From contig JAQVGY010000004.1 in the NCBI GenBank assembly GCA_028696495.1, forward strand, positions 1 through 42,331: a stretch of 42,331 nucleotides of DNA. The letters run 5' to 3'. This document shows, piece after piece, positions 21,229 to 30,392 of the stretch. The position numbers and the translations under genes were made by a program. Numbering within the stretch: the stretch's first letter is position 1; each line of letters opens with the position of its first letter. Source of the DNA: Atribacterota bacterium (lineage in GTDB: Bacteria > Atribacterota > Phoenicimicrobiia > Phoenicimicrobiales > Stramentimicrobiaceae). The notes under the pieces were generated by a model, which was given only the letters and a program-made list of their open reading frames with translations, was not told where the DNA came from and searched no databases.

Positions 21229-21315
21229 TTACCATTTAAACTTGGCGCCACCGGCCAGTAGCAAGGCCATGACACTGATTAAAAAGCTAATTAGTTTGGC
21301 TTTATTAATTTTCAT
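21229..21315 (-). CDS. Unannotated 28-aa hydrophobic peptide MKINKAKLISFLISVMALLLAGGAKFKW
   Basis: ATG at 21315 preceded by strong SD GGAGGTG; cationic N-terminus plus a single hydrophobic helix plus KFKW C-terminus. Confidence 0.5.
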   Translation of the reverse strand: MKINKAKLISFLISVMALLLAGGAKFKW

Positions 21316-21325
21316 GCCGCACCTC

Positions 21326-21364
21326 CACGGTTTTTCTTTGTCCTGAAATAGAACAAGCAAAAAC
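21326..21364 (-). promoter_or_regulatory. Leader hairpin immediately 5' of the small ORF SD
   Basis: CGGTTTTT-GC-TTGTTC-loop-GGACAA-AG-AAAAACCG directly precedes TGGAGGTGCGGCATG. Confidence 0.5.
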
Positions 21365-21486
21365 CGCTACGCTTCGCTCGGGTATAAACCTATTTTTTTG
21401 CTACTTATTATTCCCTCTTAAATGGTTTTATCTAAGTAATCACCGACCTATCTGATTTGTCCTTTAACTTAATTTTAAAAATATTT

Positions 21487-22158
21487 TTATTTAACCAATA
21501 TCCTTCTGTTAATCGCCTGTAAGATTGCCTTAACCAGAGAGCGGTGGGGGTCATCCTCAATCAGGGCGGCTCCCACTAAATTCTCTTTACCCTGTGCATT
21601 AATTAAGTTAATTGATATCAGAATTACCTCCCTGTCATCCAAATTTACCTTTTTAATCTCTTCCACCTGGAAAAACACCTTTCCATTCAAAAAGGAGGTG
21701 ATTGCTTCCAGGGCGGCCCTGGTAACAATATACTCTCTGTTTTTCTCCCAGTTTACACAATTTATTTTTCCCTCAAAAACTTTATTATTATTTTCCAGCT
21801 TAACCTCAACCTGTAAATTGTCTCCCTCAGAGCTAATCAGCAAATCTGTAAATTTTAATCTTTGGGAGAAAGCTTTTTCTTCTGCTACCTGAGCAATACT
21901 AATTTTTCGATAATCAATCTCTATATTGTATTTAGCCATTAACAGTGATTCTACATCCCTGCATATCTTTTTGGGACTGCAGGAATCCTTCGTAATAATA
22001 TGTATTTCCTCGATTTCTTTATTGTTATCTAAACCAATTTTTGAGAATAATACTCCATTTAAAGAATTTATTGATTTTTCAATATCCTTCACCCTGGAAT
22101 CAAACTGAGGTGAAATGATAAAATTGCGAAAATCATTAACAGGGATATTATTCAGCAT
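21487..22158 (-). CDS. Conserved-looking hypothetical protein
   Basis: Long ORF in operon orientation, SD region ahead; IEEIHIITKDSCSPKKICRDVESLLMAKYNIEIDYRKISIAQ segment looks domain-like. Confidence 0.75.
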   Translation of the reverse strand: MLNNIPVNDFRNFIISPQFDSRVKDIEKSINSLNGVLFSKIGLDNNKEIEEIHIITKDSCSPKKICRDVESLLMAKYNIEIDYRKISIAQVAEEKAFSQRLKFTDLLISSEGDNLQVEVKLENNNKVFEGKINCVNWEKNREYIVTRAALEAITSFLNGKVFFQVEEIKKVNLDDREVILISINLINAQGKENLVGAALIEDDPHRSLVKAILQAINRRILVK

Positions 22159-22172
22159 TGGTTCCCCCTTCT

Positions 22173-22721
22173 TTATGCTTCTGGTTCTATCAATCCAAAA
22201 TTACCATCTTTTCTCTTATAAATCACATTAAATTGAGCAGTCTCTTCATTGCTGAAAACATAAAAATTATGCCCCAATAGCTCCATCTGTAAACCAGCCT
22301 CTTCTGGAGACATAGGTTTGATTACAAATCTTTTGGTTCTGACAATTTTTCTTTCCTGCTCGGCAGGAATATCAATACCAACTTCTTCTCTTTCGGAAAT
22401 ATCGGCAACTTTTTCTTTATTGTATTCACTGCCATACTTGCTATACAGCTTTTCTTTATATTTAATTATCTGTCTTTCCAGTCTTTCTACTACCCTATCG
22501 ATAGAGTTAAAAATACTGTCACTTTCTTCCTCAGCTCTAATTATTGACTTCTTAGCCTGCAGAGTCACTTCAAATATATGTCTATTCTTCTCTACACTGA
22601 TGGTAGCAACTGCTTCCAAAATTTGGTCAAAATATTTTTCCAATTTATTCATTTTTTTTCTGACATAATTATCTACAGAATCTGTTACTTCGATTTGTTT
22701 ACCCTTTATGATTAAATTCAT
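22173..22721 (-). CDS. hpf: Ribosome hibernation promoting factor, long form (HPF/RaiA)
   Basis: MNLIIKGKQIEVTDSVDNYVRKKMNKLEKYFDQI; C-terminal KPMSPEEAGLQMELLGHNFYVFSNEETAQFNVIYKRKDGNFGLIEP. Confidence 0.96.
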   Translation of the reverse strand: MNLIIKGKQIEVTDSVDNYVRKKMNKLEKYFDQILEAVATISVEKNRHIFEVTLQAKKSIIRAEEESDSIFNSIDRVVERLERQIIKYKEKLYSKYGSEYNKEKVADISEREEVGIDIPAEQERKIVRTKRFVIKPMSPEEAGLQMELLGHNFYVFSNEETAQFNVIYKRKDGNFGLIEPEA

Positions 22722-22872
22722 ACTTTCCCTCCTTCAGTTAAATAGATTCTATACCATTATATCATTATATTATAACATTTACCCGATTTTTTTCCTAATC
22801 TATTTAGAAAGAATTTAATAAATTACTTTCATAATTAAATTTTAAATACAAATTCCTTTCTCAAATTATATA

Positions 22873-23088
22873 TTTCCCTCCTTAGACTGACCTGGTCTTT
22901 TCCCCCACATTCGCCTGCTGAGAGGTTTGCTATCTTTTCACTACTACTCTTCTCTTACCATAAAGATATGATAAGGCAGGACTTACTCCAAAACCGCACC
23001 ATGCTCAGTAACTGATAATCGTTACCTTACGTGGATCGCTTTGCCTGCGGCTGGCATCGATTTTCAACCACAGCTCTAAGGAGGGAAA
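22873..23088 (-). ncRNA. raiA RNA: Candidate raiA-motif noncoding RNA (comF-hpf intergenic structured RNA)
   Basis: Perfect 14-bp closing stem TTTCCCTCCTTAGA/TCTAAGGAGGGAAA spanning ~216 nt; internal stems TGCC(AGCCGCA)GGCA, GTAAC(GATTATCA)GTTAC, CTTATCATA(TCTT)TATGGTAAG, CCTGC...GCAGG; located exactly between comF and hpf/raiA. Confidence 0.72.
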
Positions 23089-23100
23089 ATCTGTTCTCTT

Positions 23101-23856
23101 TCAGACTCCACGGGCAAGTGTTAAAACATACAACCTTTCTACTCCAATTTTTCTTAGTTCTTTGCAACAAGCCTCAATACTTGAACCGGTAGTAAATATA
23201 TCATCTATTAATAAGAGGCTCGAAATATTATATTCTTGCCTGGCTGAATTAATAGAATAGACATTTTTTACATTATTTCTTCTCTCTTCTTTTGACAGAC
23301 CAACTTGCGAAAGATTTGCTCTTTTCTTTATTAGTAAATCTTCTGAGAAGGTGACAGAAAAATAATCGGCAATCTGTTTTGCCAGCAAACCACTCTGATT
23401 AAAGCCTCTTTTTAAATAATCATCTTTAAATAATGGAACCGGTATGATTAAATCAATCTCACTAATATTTATTAACTCACATCCTGAAAGATAGTCAATC
23501 ATCAGATCAGCCAATGGTTTAACCAATTTTACCTGTTTTTTATATTTAAGTAAATGTATACATTTTCTTAATACTCCCTGATAGGAGGCAACCGATCTTA
23601 CAAAATAGAAATAATGTTTTTTATTAAGGCAATCAGAGCAAAGGGCACCTTCTTCAAAATCTACTTCTCTGGAAAAAGGCTTACCACATCGGTGACAATA
23701 TGGCAGCGAGATTAACTTGATTAGCTTAAGGCAATCATCACAAATACTATAACCTTTTGACTCTCTAATTGGCTGACCACAATTCTCACAACTAAGTGGA
23801 TAAATAAGACTAAGGAATCCTTCTTTTAGATATTCCCAGAAATTATTATCAGTCAT
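23101..23856 (-). CDS. comF: ComF family phosphoribosyltransferase-like protein
   Basis: Zn ribbon CENCGQPI...CDDCLK...CHRCGKPF...CSDC; PRPP motif LLLIDDIFTTGSSIEACCKEL. Confidence 0.93.
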   Translation of the reverse strand: MTDNNFWEYLKEGFLSLIYPLSCENCGQPIRESKGYSICDDCLKLIKLISLPYCHRCGKPFSREVDFEEGALCSDCLNKKHYFYFVRSVASYQGVLRKCIHLLKYKKQVKLVKPLADLMIDYLSGCELINISEIDLIIPVPLFKDDYLKRGFNQSGLLAKQIADYFSVTFSEDLLIKKRANLSQVGLSKEERRNNVKNVYSINSARQEYNISSLLLIDDIFTTGSSIEACCKELRKIGVERLYVLTLARGV

Positions 23857-23914
23857 ACTTCTATTAATCTATTGATTCTTATTTTAAACTTTTTGATTAA
23901 TAATTGCGATACTA

Positions 23915-25174
23915 TTAAGTACCTTCCTGCCAGCTATTTAAATACTTTTTTTGCTGAACGGTAAGTTCATCAATCTCAATCCCCATACTCTTCAGCTTTA
24001 AAAAGGCAACCTCTTTATCGATTTTCTGAGGAACAGAATAAACCTTTTTGGATAAGGAATTTGCCTGCTTATTCAAGTATTCAACAGATAGGGCTTGATC
24101 TGCAAAACTCATATCCATAACACTGGCTGGATGGCCTTCTGCTGCAGCAAGGTTTAATAATCTTCCTTCAAATAATAAGAATAATTGTTTTTTATCTTTT
24201 AGAATATAAGAAACTATACCTTCTCTCACAACCTCTGTTCTTACTGCTAACTCTCTTAAAGCGGGAATATCTATTTCCACATTAAAATGCCCTGCATTAG
24301 CCAGAATAGCCCCGTCCTTCATTGCTAAAAAATCACCTTCACTGATGACGTTTTTATTTCCGGTTAAGGTGATAAATATGTCTCCAAGCCTGGCTGCCTC
24401 TCGTATTTTACTTACCTGAAATCCATCCATAACCGCCTCGAGGGCTTTCAAAGGGTCTACTTCAGTAATAATAACCCGGGCTCCCATTCCTCTGGCTCTG
24501 CTGGCTACCCCTCTGGCACACCAGCCATAACCACATATTACCATAATTTTACCTGCTAACAGAACATTAGTTGCCCTTAATAGGCCGTCAATTGTACTCT
24601 GTCCGGTTCCATATCTATTGTCAAAAAGGTGTTTGGTTAAGGCATCATTTACGGCAATAATGGGATACTGTAAAACACCTTCTTTTTCCATACTTCTTAA
24701 CCGTATAACACCGGTGGTTGTCTCTTCTGTACCTCCAATAATTTTGCCAATCAGCTCTTTTCTACTGCTATGCACCATGGTAACAAGATCTGCCCCATCA
24801 TCCATGGTGATATGTGGTTCGTAATCCAATACTCTACCAATATGGTCGTAATATCCTTTCTGGTCAATTCCTTTTATGGCGAAAACCGGTATTTGGTAAT
24901 CCTGTACCAGCGATGCAGCCACATCATCCTGTGTGCTTAAAGGATTGGAGGCACATAAGACAGGTTCAGCACCACCTGCCTTCAGGGTAACCATTAAATT
25001 AGCAGTCTCAGTGGTTACATGTAAACAGGCAGCAATTTTAATCTTTTTTAAGGGCATCTCGGTCTCAAAACGTTTTTTTATAGTCTCCAGCACTGACATT
25101 TGACTTTGTGCCCATTTTATCCGGCTCAAACCAGTCCGGGCAAAATTAATGTCTTTAATATCATAGGACAGCAT
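23915..25174 (-). CDS. ahcY: Adenosylhomocysteinase
   Basis: [74 protein letters not shown]. Confidence 0.96.
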   Translation of the reverse strand: MLSYDIKDINFARTGLSRIKWAQSQMSVLETIKKRFETEMPLKKIKIAACLHVTTETANLMVTLKAGGAEPVLCASNPLSTQDDVAASLVQDYQIPVFAIKGIDQKGYYDHIGRVLDYEPHITMDDGADLVTMVHSSRKELIGKIIGGTEETTTGVIRLRSMEKEGVLQYPIIAVNDALTKHLFDNRYGTGQSTIDGLLRATNVLLAGKIMVICGYGWCARGVASRARGMGARVIITEVDPLKALEAVMDGFQVSKIREAARLGDIFITLTGNKNVISEGDFLAMKDGAILANAGHFNVEIDIPALRELAVRTEVVREGIVSYILKDKKQLFLLFEGRLLNLAAAEGHPASVMDMSFADQALSVEYLNKQANSLSKKVYSVPQKIDKEVAFLKLKSMGIEIDELTVQQKKYLNSWQEGT

Positions 25175-25213
25175 AATTCCCCTCCCTATAACCTTTTTAA
25201 ACTTTCACTATTC

Positions 25214-25855
25214 CTACTTTAACCACGGATTATCCTCTAATTCTTGCTTCAAAGTTGTAGCAGGACCATGGCCGGGTAAAATTTCATAGGAACTATCAAA
25301 AATAAATAGTTTCTCTTTTATAGAATTCATAAGAACAGGCAAAGAACCTCCCGGGAGGTCTGTACGTCCAATGCCACCTTTGAATAAGGTGTCACCTGTA
25401 AAAATCATACCATCAACTTTTATAGAAACACCTCCGGGAGAATGGCCCGGAGTATGTATTATAGAAAGGTCGAGAAGTCCTACCCTCAAGCCCATTCCAT
25501 CTTCCAGGTATTCATCAGGTAGAGGCGATTGAACTGGTATCCCGGTATAAAAAGAAAAATTCTTTTTATCATCAATCAGCATATCTTCATCTAATTTATG
25601 TATCATCAATTTTGCCGAATACTTTTCTTTAAGAAACTTGTTTCCACCGATATGGTCTCCATGTCCGTGTGTATTAATAATATATTTAAGGTGAAGAACA
25701 TTGTCATCTATTATGTCTAAAAGAGCAGTGCTTGCTTCAGCAGGGTCGATAATGACTGCTTCTTTAGTCTTGGTACAGCTAAGAAGATAGCAGTTGGTAG
25801 CTAATGGTCCCAGGACCAATCTTTTTAATAAAAAGTCTTCCCTGTCTCTGTTCAT
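25214..25855 (-). CDS. MBL-fold metallo-hydrolase (glyoxalase II-like)
   Basis: NTHGHGDHIGG; HTPGHSPGGVSI; FTGDTLFKGGIGRTDLPGG; LPGHGPATT. Confidence 0.93.
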   Translation of the reverse strand: MNRDREDFLLKRLVLGPLATNCYLLSCTKTKEAVIIDPAEASTALLDIIDDNVLHLKYIINTHGHGDHIGGNKFLKEKYSAKLMIHKLDEDMLIDDKKNFSFYTGIPVQSPLPDEYLEDGMGLRVGLLDLSIIHTPGHSPGGVSIKVDGMIFTGDTLFKGGIGRTDLPGGSLPVLMNSIKEKLFIFDSSYEILPGHGPATTLKQELEDNPWLK

Positions 25856-25884
25856 AATCTATTCCTTTCCGCTATTTATTTATC

Positions 25885-26331
25885 TCACAGTTCTGCACTA
25901 TCCAGGATAATGGTAACCGGACCTTCATTGACCAGTTCAACCTGCATCATTGCCTGAAATTGTCCTGTTTGAACAGTAATATGTTCGTCTTTCAAGTATT
26001 GAACATATTCCTGGTAAAGCAAATCAGCTTTCTCCGGCAAAGCAGCATCAATAAAACTCGGCCTTCTCCCTTTTTTGCAGTTTCCGTAAAGGGTAAATTG
26101 AGATACTACCAAAGCCTCACCCTCTATATCTAATAAAGATATATTCATCTTGCCCTGCTCATCATTGAAGATACGTAAGTTTGCCGTTTTTTTTGCCAGT
26201 AATTCGGCTTCCTTTTTGCTGTCATCCTGTTTTACTCCCAACAAAACCAGTATTCCATTTCCAATCTGGGCAATTGTCCTGCCTTCAACTGTTACCGAAG
26301 CCTTGCTTACCCTCTGGATTACTGCTCTCAT
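25885..26331 (-). CDS. dtd: D-aminoacyl-tRNA deacylase
   Basis: [45 protein letters not shown]. Confidence 0.97.
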   Translation of the reverse strand: MRAVIQRVSKASVTVEGRTIAQIGNGILVLLGVKQDDSKKEAELLAKKTANLRIFNDEQGKMNISLLDIEGEALVVSQFTLYGNCKKGRRPSFIDAALPEKADLLYQEYVQYLKDEHITVQTGQFQAMMQVELVNEGPVTIILDSAEL

Positions 26332-26343
26332 AGTCTACTCCTT

Positions 26344-28473
26344 TCAATCTCCTTCCATTCTTATTACTTCTTTCACCGCCTTAAGACTCCTCAGGCGAGC
26401 CATAATCTCCTTTAGATGGTCAAGTGTGTTGACGGCAATAGTTAGATTAATTATAGCAACGTTGTTTTTATTGGCAACACCTTTGATATATTTAATTCCA
26501 GCTTTATGGTTGAAAAGCACCATTGATATATCGGATATCAAGCTCTTTCTATCTACAGATATTATCTTAATATTTACAGGAAAAGAATTATCTTCTGTAT
26601 CATACCAATCGGCTTTGATAAATCTTTCTTCTTCCTGAGAAAAATTTTTTAAATTAGGGCATTCTGCCCTATGAATAGTAACACCTCTCCCCCTGGTAAT
26701 ATAACCGATGATATCATCACCGGGAACGGGATAGCAGCATTTAGCAAAACGTATTAAAATATTATCTACCCCTTCAATTCTTACCCCCTTCTCAACCTTT
26801 TTTTCTCTAATTATCTCTTCCTTAACCTGGGCTTCCTGTTTTTTCTCCTGAGGTATAAGCTTGTTAATCAGATGAAGAGGATTAAATTTTCTATAACCAA
26901 TGGCTTCATAGAGAGAATCGGGATCGGTATAACCCATTTGCTGGCAGATATCAGCAATTTTCTTTTCAAACTCCGGGCTCCAGGGAACTTTAAACTTTTC
27001 GAGTTCTTTTAAAACCAGAGCTTTGCCTTTTTCTATATTTTCTGTCCGGAATTCTTTCTTAAACCAGGACTTAATTCTGGCCTTGGCGGCAGAGGTTTGA
27101 ACAAATTTTAGCCAATCCCTGCTGGGACCGGTAGAAGTTTTTGATGTGATTATACCAACTATATCCCCACTTTTTAATTCATGATTTAGTGGTACTATCT
27201 TATTATTTATCTTTGCGCCGACACAATGGTGTCCAATTTCAGTATGAATAGCATAGGCAAAATCTATCGGAGTAGAGCCAAGTGGCAGAATTTTTACATC
27301 ACCTTTAGGGGTAAAGGTATAGACCTCATATTGCAATAAATCAATTTTTAAATTTTCCATAAATTCTCGCGGGTCTTTTAATTCTTTTTGCCAGTCCAGA
27401 ATTTGCCTTAACCAGGTAAGCCTCTCTTCAAATTTACTATCTTTTAAAAGTTCTTCTTTCCCCTTATATTTCCAGTGTGCGGCAATTCCATATTCTGCTG
27501 TTCGATGCATTTCCTCAGTTCTAATCTGTACTTCTAAAAGCTCACCTTCGGAAGTAATAACAGTAGTATGAAGGGATTGATACATATTTGATTTGGGCAT
27601 AGCAATATAATCTTTAAATCTACCGGGTACCGGTTTCCAGATAGAGTGAAGAAATCCTAAAGAAGCATAACAATCGGTTATGGTATTACATATAATCCTG
27701 ATAGCCATCAAATCATAAATTTGAAAAAAATCTTTGTCCTGCTCCTTCATCTTCTTATAAATACTATAAATATTTTTGGGTCTACCCTGTATTCTGGCTT
27801 TAATACCAAATTTTTGTAATTCTTCTTCTATTTTATTCTCAATGTACTCAATATATTTTTCTCTTTCTGCCCTGCTTCTGGCAACAGTTTTAGCTAACTC
27901 ACTATATTTCTTGGGGTCTAAATTAAGCAGTGAATAATCTTCTAATTCCCACTTTACCCGGTATAACCCTAACCTGTTGGCAATAGGAACATAAATATCC
28001 AGTGTTTCACGGGCTTTTTTCAAGCGTTTGGCAGCGGGCATGAACTTCAATGTGCTCATATTATTCAGTCTATCTGCTAACTTTATCAAAATAACCCGGA
28101 TATCTTCAGCAATTGCCAGAAACATTTTACGAAAACTTTCTACTTGCCTCTCCTCCTGGGTACGAAAAGAAATCTTACTCAGCTTGGTTACTCCATTTAC
28201 TAACATTGCCACTTCTTCTCCAAAGGCATCATTTATTTCTTCCAGTTTCACTTGAGTGTCCTCCACTACATCATGCAGTAAAGCAGCCACAATAGTAATG
28301 GTATCCATATTTAAATCTGCCAGTATATCGGCCACCTCTAAAGGGTGGGATAAATATGGCTGCCCTGAATACCTTTTTTGATTCTGATGAGCCTTATGAG
28401 AAAAAGAATATGCTTTCATTAAAAAATCAATATCAGCCTCTGGATTGTAAGATTTTATTTTATTTATCAGCAT
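26344..28473 (-). CDS. rel: Bifunctional (p)ppGpp synthetase/hydrolase RelA/SpoT family
   Basis: HD (AALLHDVVEDT), synthetase (YKKMKEQDKDFFQIYDLMAIRI), TGS and ACT domains; 709 aa. Confidence 0.97.
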   Translation of the reverse strand: MLINKIKSYNPEADIDFLMKAYSFSHKAHQNQKRYSGQPYLSHPLEVADILADLNMDTITIVAALLHDVVEDTQVKLEEINDAFGEEVAMLVNGVTKLSKISFRTQEERQVESFRKMFLAIAEDIRVILIKLADRLNNMSTLKFMPAAKRLKKARETLDIYVPIANRLGLYRVKWELEDYSLLNLDPKKYSELAKTVARSRAEREKYIEYIENKIEEELQKFGIKARIQGRPKNIYSIYKKMKEQDKDFFQIYDLMAIRIICNTITDCYASLGFLHSIWKPVPGRFKDYIAMPKSNMYQSLHTTVITSEGELLEVQIRTEEMHRTAEYGIAAHWKYKGKEELLKDSKFEERLTWLRQILDWQKELKDPREFMENLKIDLLQYEVYTFTPKGDVKILPLGSTPIDFAYAIHTEIGHHCVGAKINNKIVPLNHELKSGDIVGIITSKTSTGPSRDWLKFVQTSAAKARIKSWFKKEFRTENIEKGKALVLKELEKFKVPWSPEFEKKIADICQQMGYTDPDSLYEAIGYRKFNPLHLINKLIPQEKKQEAQVKEEIIREKKVEKGVRIEGVDNILIRFAKCCYPVPGDDIIGYITRGRGVTIHRAECPNLKNFSQEEERFIKADWYDTEDNSFPVNIKIISVDRKSLISDISMVLFNHKAGIKYIKGVANKNNVAIINLTIAVNTLDHLKEIMARLRSLKAVKEVIRMEGD

Positions 28474-28824
28474 TTCAATGGTAATTGATTTATTTATTTT
28501 GGATTCCTCTTTACTCGATAAACTACTAACAGCATGGATATAAAATTGTAGATATGTAATAGAATCACTCGTTATTTGAAATAAGCATACTATTTTTGAT
28601 TAAGCTGGTCTATTTTAATGAAAATTGGAGTTACAAAATCTGTTCTAAACCTCTGCTTGCCATCCATTAGTTATGTTCTATTTAACAGATGATTGTTGTT
28701 TTAAAGTATTTGACTATTTGACATTCAGGTAATTATGTTAGCCAGATACAATTTATTTTTCTATGATATTTCTTGAAATGTTTTTATGATGATAAGAGTG
28801 GAAAGTCTACAATTTTTAATATTT

Positions 28825-29343
28825 TTATATATTATACTTTATCAGGGAAAATATTTCATATCCCTTTAATTTCTCTCGTCCTTTTAGCATTTCTAATTCA
28901 ATAATAAAATCAGCACCTACCACTATACCCTCTAATTTTTCAATAAGTTTAAAAACAGCCAGGGTGGTACCACCGGTAGCTAACAGGTCATCTATAACCA
29001 TGATACGGCTGCCTTTTGGAAATGCGTCACTATGGATTTCTAATATACTCTCCCCATACTCCAATTGGTAAGAAATCTTCTCAACCTGATAAGGAAGCCT
29101 GCCCTCTTTGCGAATAGGTACAAAACCTACCTTTAAATTATAGGCAACCGGTGCACCAATGATAAATCCTCGTGCTTCAATACCAGCAATAAAGTCTATG
29201 TTTAAATTTTCACAATGTCTGGTAATCCGGTCAATGGCATAGCGATAAGCATCCTTATCTCTGAGCAATGTGGTGATATCCTTAAATTGAATTCCTTTTA
29301 CTGGAAAATCAGGTACATTTCTTATAATATTTCTTAGATCCAT
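28825..29343 (-). CDS. apt: Adenine phosphoribosyltransferase
   Basis: FPVKGIQFKDITTLL; IEARGFIIGAPVAYNLKVGFVPIRKEGRLP; VIDDLLATGGT. Confidence 0.97.
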   Translation of the reverse strand: MDLRNIIRNVPDFPVKGIQFKDITTLLRDKDAYRYAIDRITRHCENLNIDFIAGIEARGFIIGAPVAYNLKVGFVPIRKEGRLPYQVEKISYQLEYGESILEIHSDAFPKGSRIMVIDDLLATGGTTLAVFKLIEKLEGIVVGADFIIELEMLKGREKLKGYEIFSLIKYNI

Positions 29344-29401
29344 TAGGTTTAATCCTCCTGATAAAAGAACTGGCTAGTTAATATATTTATAATGGAAAAT
29401 C

Positions 29402-30367
29402 TTATTTTTTCTTTTTACTCTTTTTTACTTTTTTAACAACTTTGATTTCTTGTTCTACAGCTTTCTGAGTGCTTGCAGGAATTTTTTTAGCTGATATTGT
29501 ACCTTTTTTATCAAACTCTAAAAGTATAGGACCTGCGATACAGATTGAAGAATAAGTTCCCACAGTGATACCAACTAAAAGTACAAAGGCGAAATCAGAT
29601 AAGGTACCGCCAAAAAAATATAAAGCCAGAACTGGTAATAAAGTAGTAAGTGAGGTATAAATAGTCCTGCTTAATGATTGATTTATACTTAAATCGATTA
29701 CCTCTCCCAAAGGTGAACGTATTTTTGTTTTCAAATTCTCTCTCAATCGGTCAAATATGACAATAGTGTTATTTATAGAATATCCCACTATGGTCAGTAT
29801 AGCAGCTATAATGGGAATGCTTATCTCTTTTTGTAATATGGAAAGGGTCCCCAGGACAATTAACACGGCAACAGCCAGTGCTATAATGGAAGCAATAGCA
29901 TATTTGAATTGAAATCTTATCGTTATATATGCTATCATACCAACAAAAGCGAAGATAACAGCCAGGCTGGCAAGTTGTTTTAAGGATTGGCCGATAACCG
30001 GACCAACCGTCTCTACTCTCAATACCTCAAATACTCCAATTCGTTCTTCGATTGTTTCTAATATCTTCTGCCTCTCTGGAAGTTCGACCTGGACAGTCTT
30101 TATTACAAATTCATTGTTGGATAATGACTGTATGGTGCTGCTGGCTAAATTCATTTCCCCTAACACATTCCTGATTTCGGCAACAGTAACATTGCTCTCC
30201 TTAAAAGCCAATTGAATAAGGGTTCCACCAGCAAAATCAATACTAAAATTAAATCCTTGAAATAATAGTGAAATCAAACTAATCAGAATTACTATACCGG
30301 TAATCGTATAAAACAATTTTCTTCTTGAAACAAATTTAATATCTGCCTTACTAAGAATATTCATCAA
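29402..30367 (-). CDS. secF: Protein translocase subunit SecF
   Basis: FSIDFAGGTLIQLAF; TIVGYSINNTIVIFDRLREN. Confidence 0.97.
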   Translation of the reverse strand: MMNILSKADIKFVSRRKLFYTITGIVILISLISLLFQGFNFSIDFAGGTLIQLAFKESNVTVAEIRNVLGEMNLASSTIQSLSNNEFVIKTVQVELPERQKILETIEERIGVFEVLRVETVGPVIGQSLKQLASLAVIFAFVGMIAYITIRFQFKYAIASIIALAVAVLIVLGTLSILQKEISIPIIAAILTIVGYSINNTIVIFDRLRENLKTKIRSPLGEVIDLSINQSLSRTIYTSLTTLLPVLALYFFGGTLSDFAFVLLVGITVGTYSSICIAGPILLEFDKKGTISAKKIPASTQKAVEQEIKVVKKVKKSKKKK

Positions 30368-30392
30368 TAATCCTCCAATACCATAAACAATG

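Larger units (their letters stand above)
21206..21450. mobile_element. Candidate MITE-like segment: imperfect ~31-33-bp terminal inverted repeats flanked by TA
   Basis: Left TA|GGTCGGTGACCCCTTAGTTATTTACCATTTAA (from 21208) and right TTAAATGGTTTTATCTAAGTAATCACCGACC|TA (to 21448) are imperfect reverse complements; core 241 bp. Confidence 0.45.

Noticed and set aside
22884-22900. SRP-RNA-like CCAGGTCAG string in the comF-hpf RNA
   Set aside because: The remaining SRP core (GUCCGGAAGGAAGCAGC) is absent; short chance match.
22860-23100. 6S RNA, T-box or cobalamin riboswitch as identity of the comF-hpf RNA
   Set aside because: No T-box sequence, no B12 box, not the long bubble rod of 6S RNA; genomic position favours raiA motif.
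26150-26638. 162-aa plus-strand ORF spanning dtd/rel
   Set aside because: Antisense to conserved genes, low-complexity Leu/Ser-rich composition typical of shadow ORFs.
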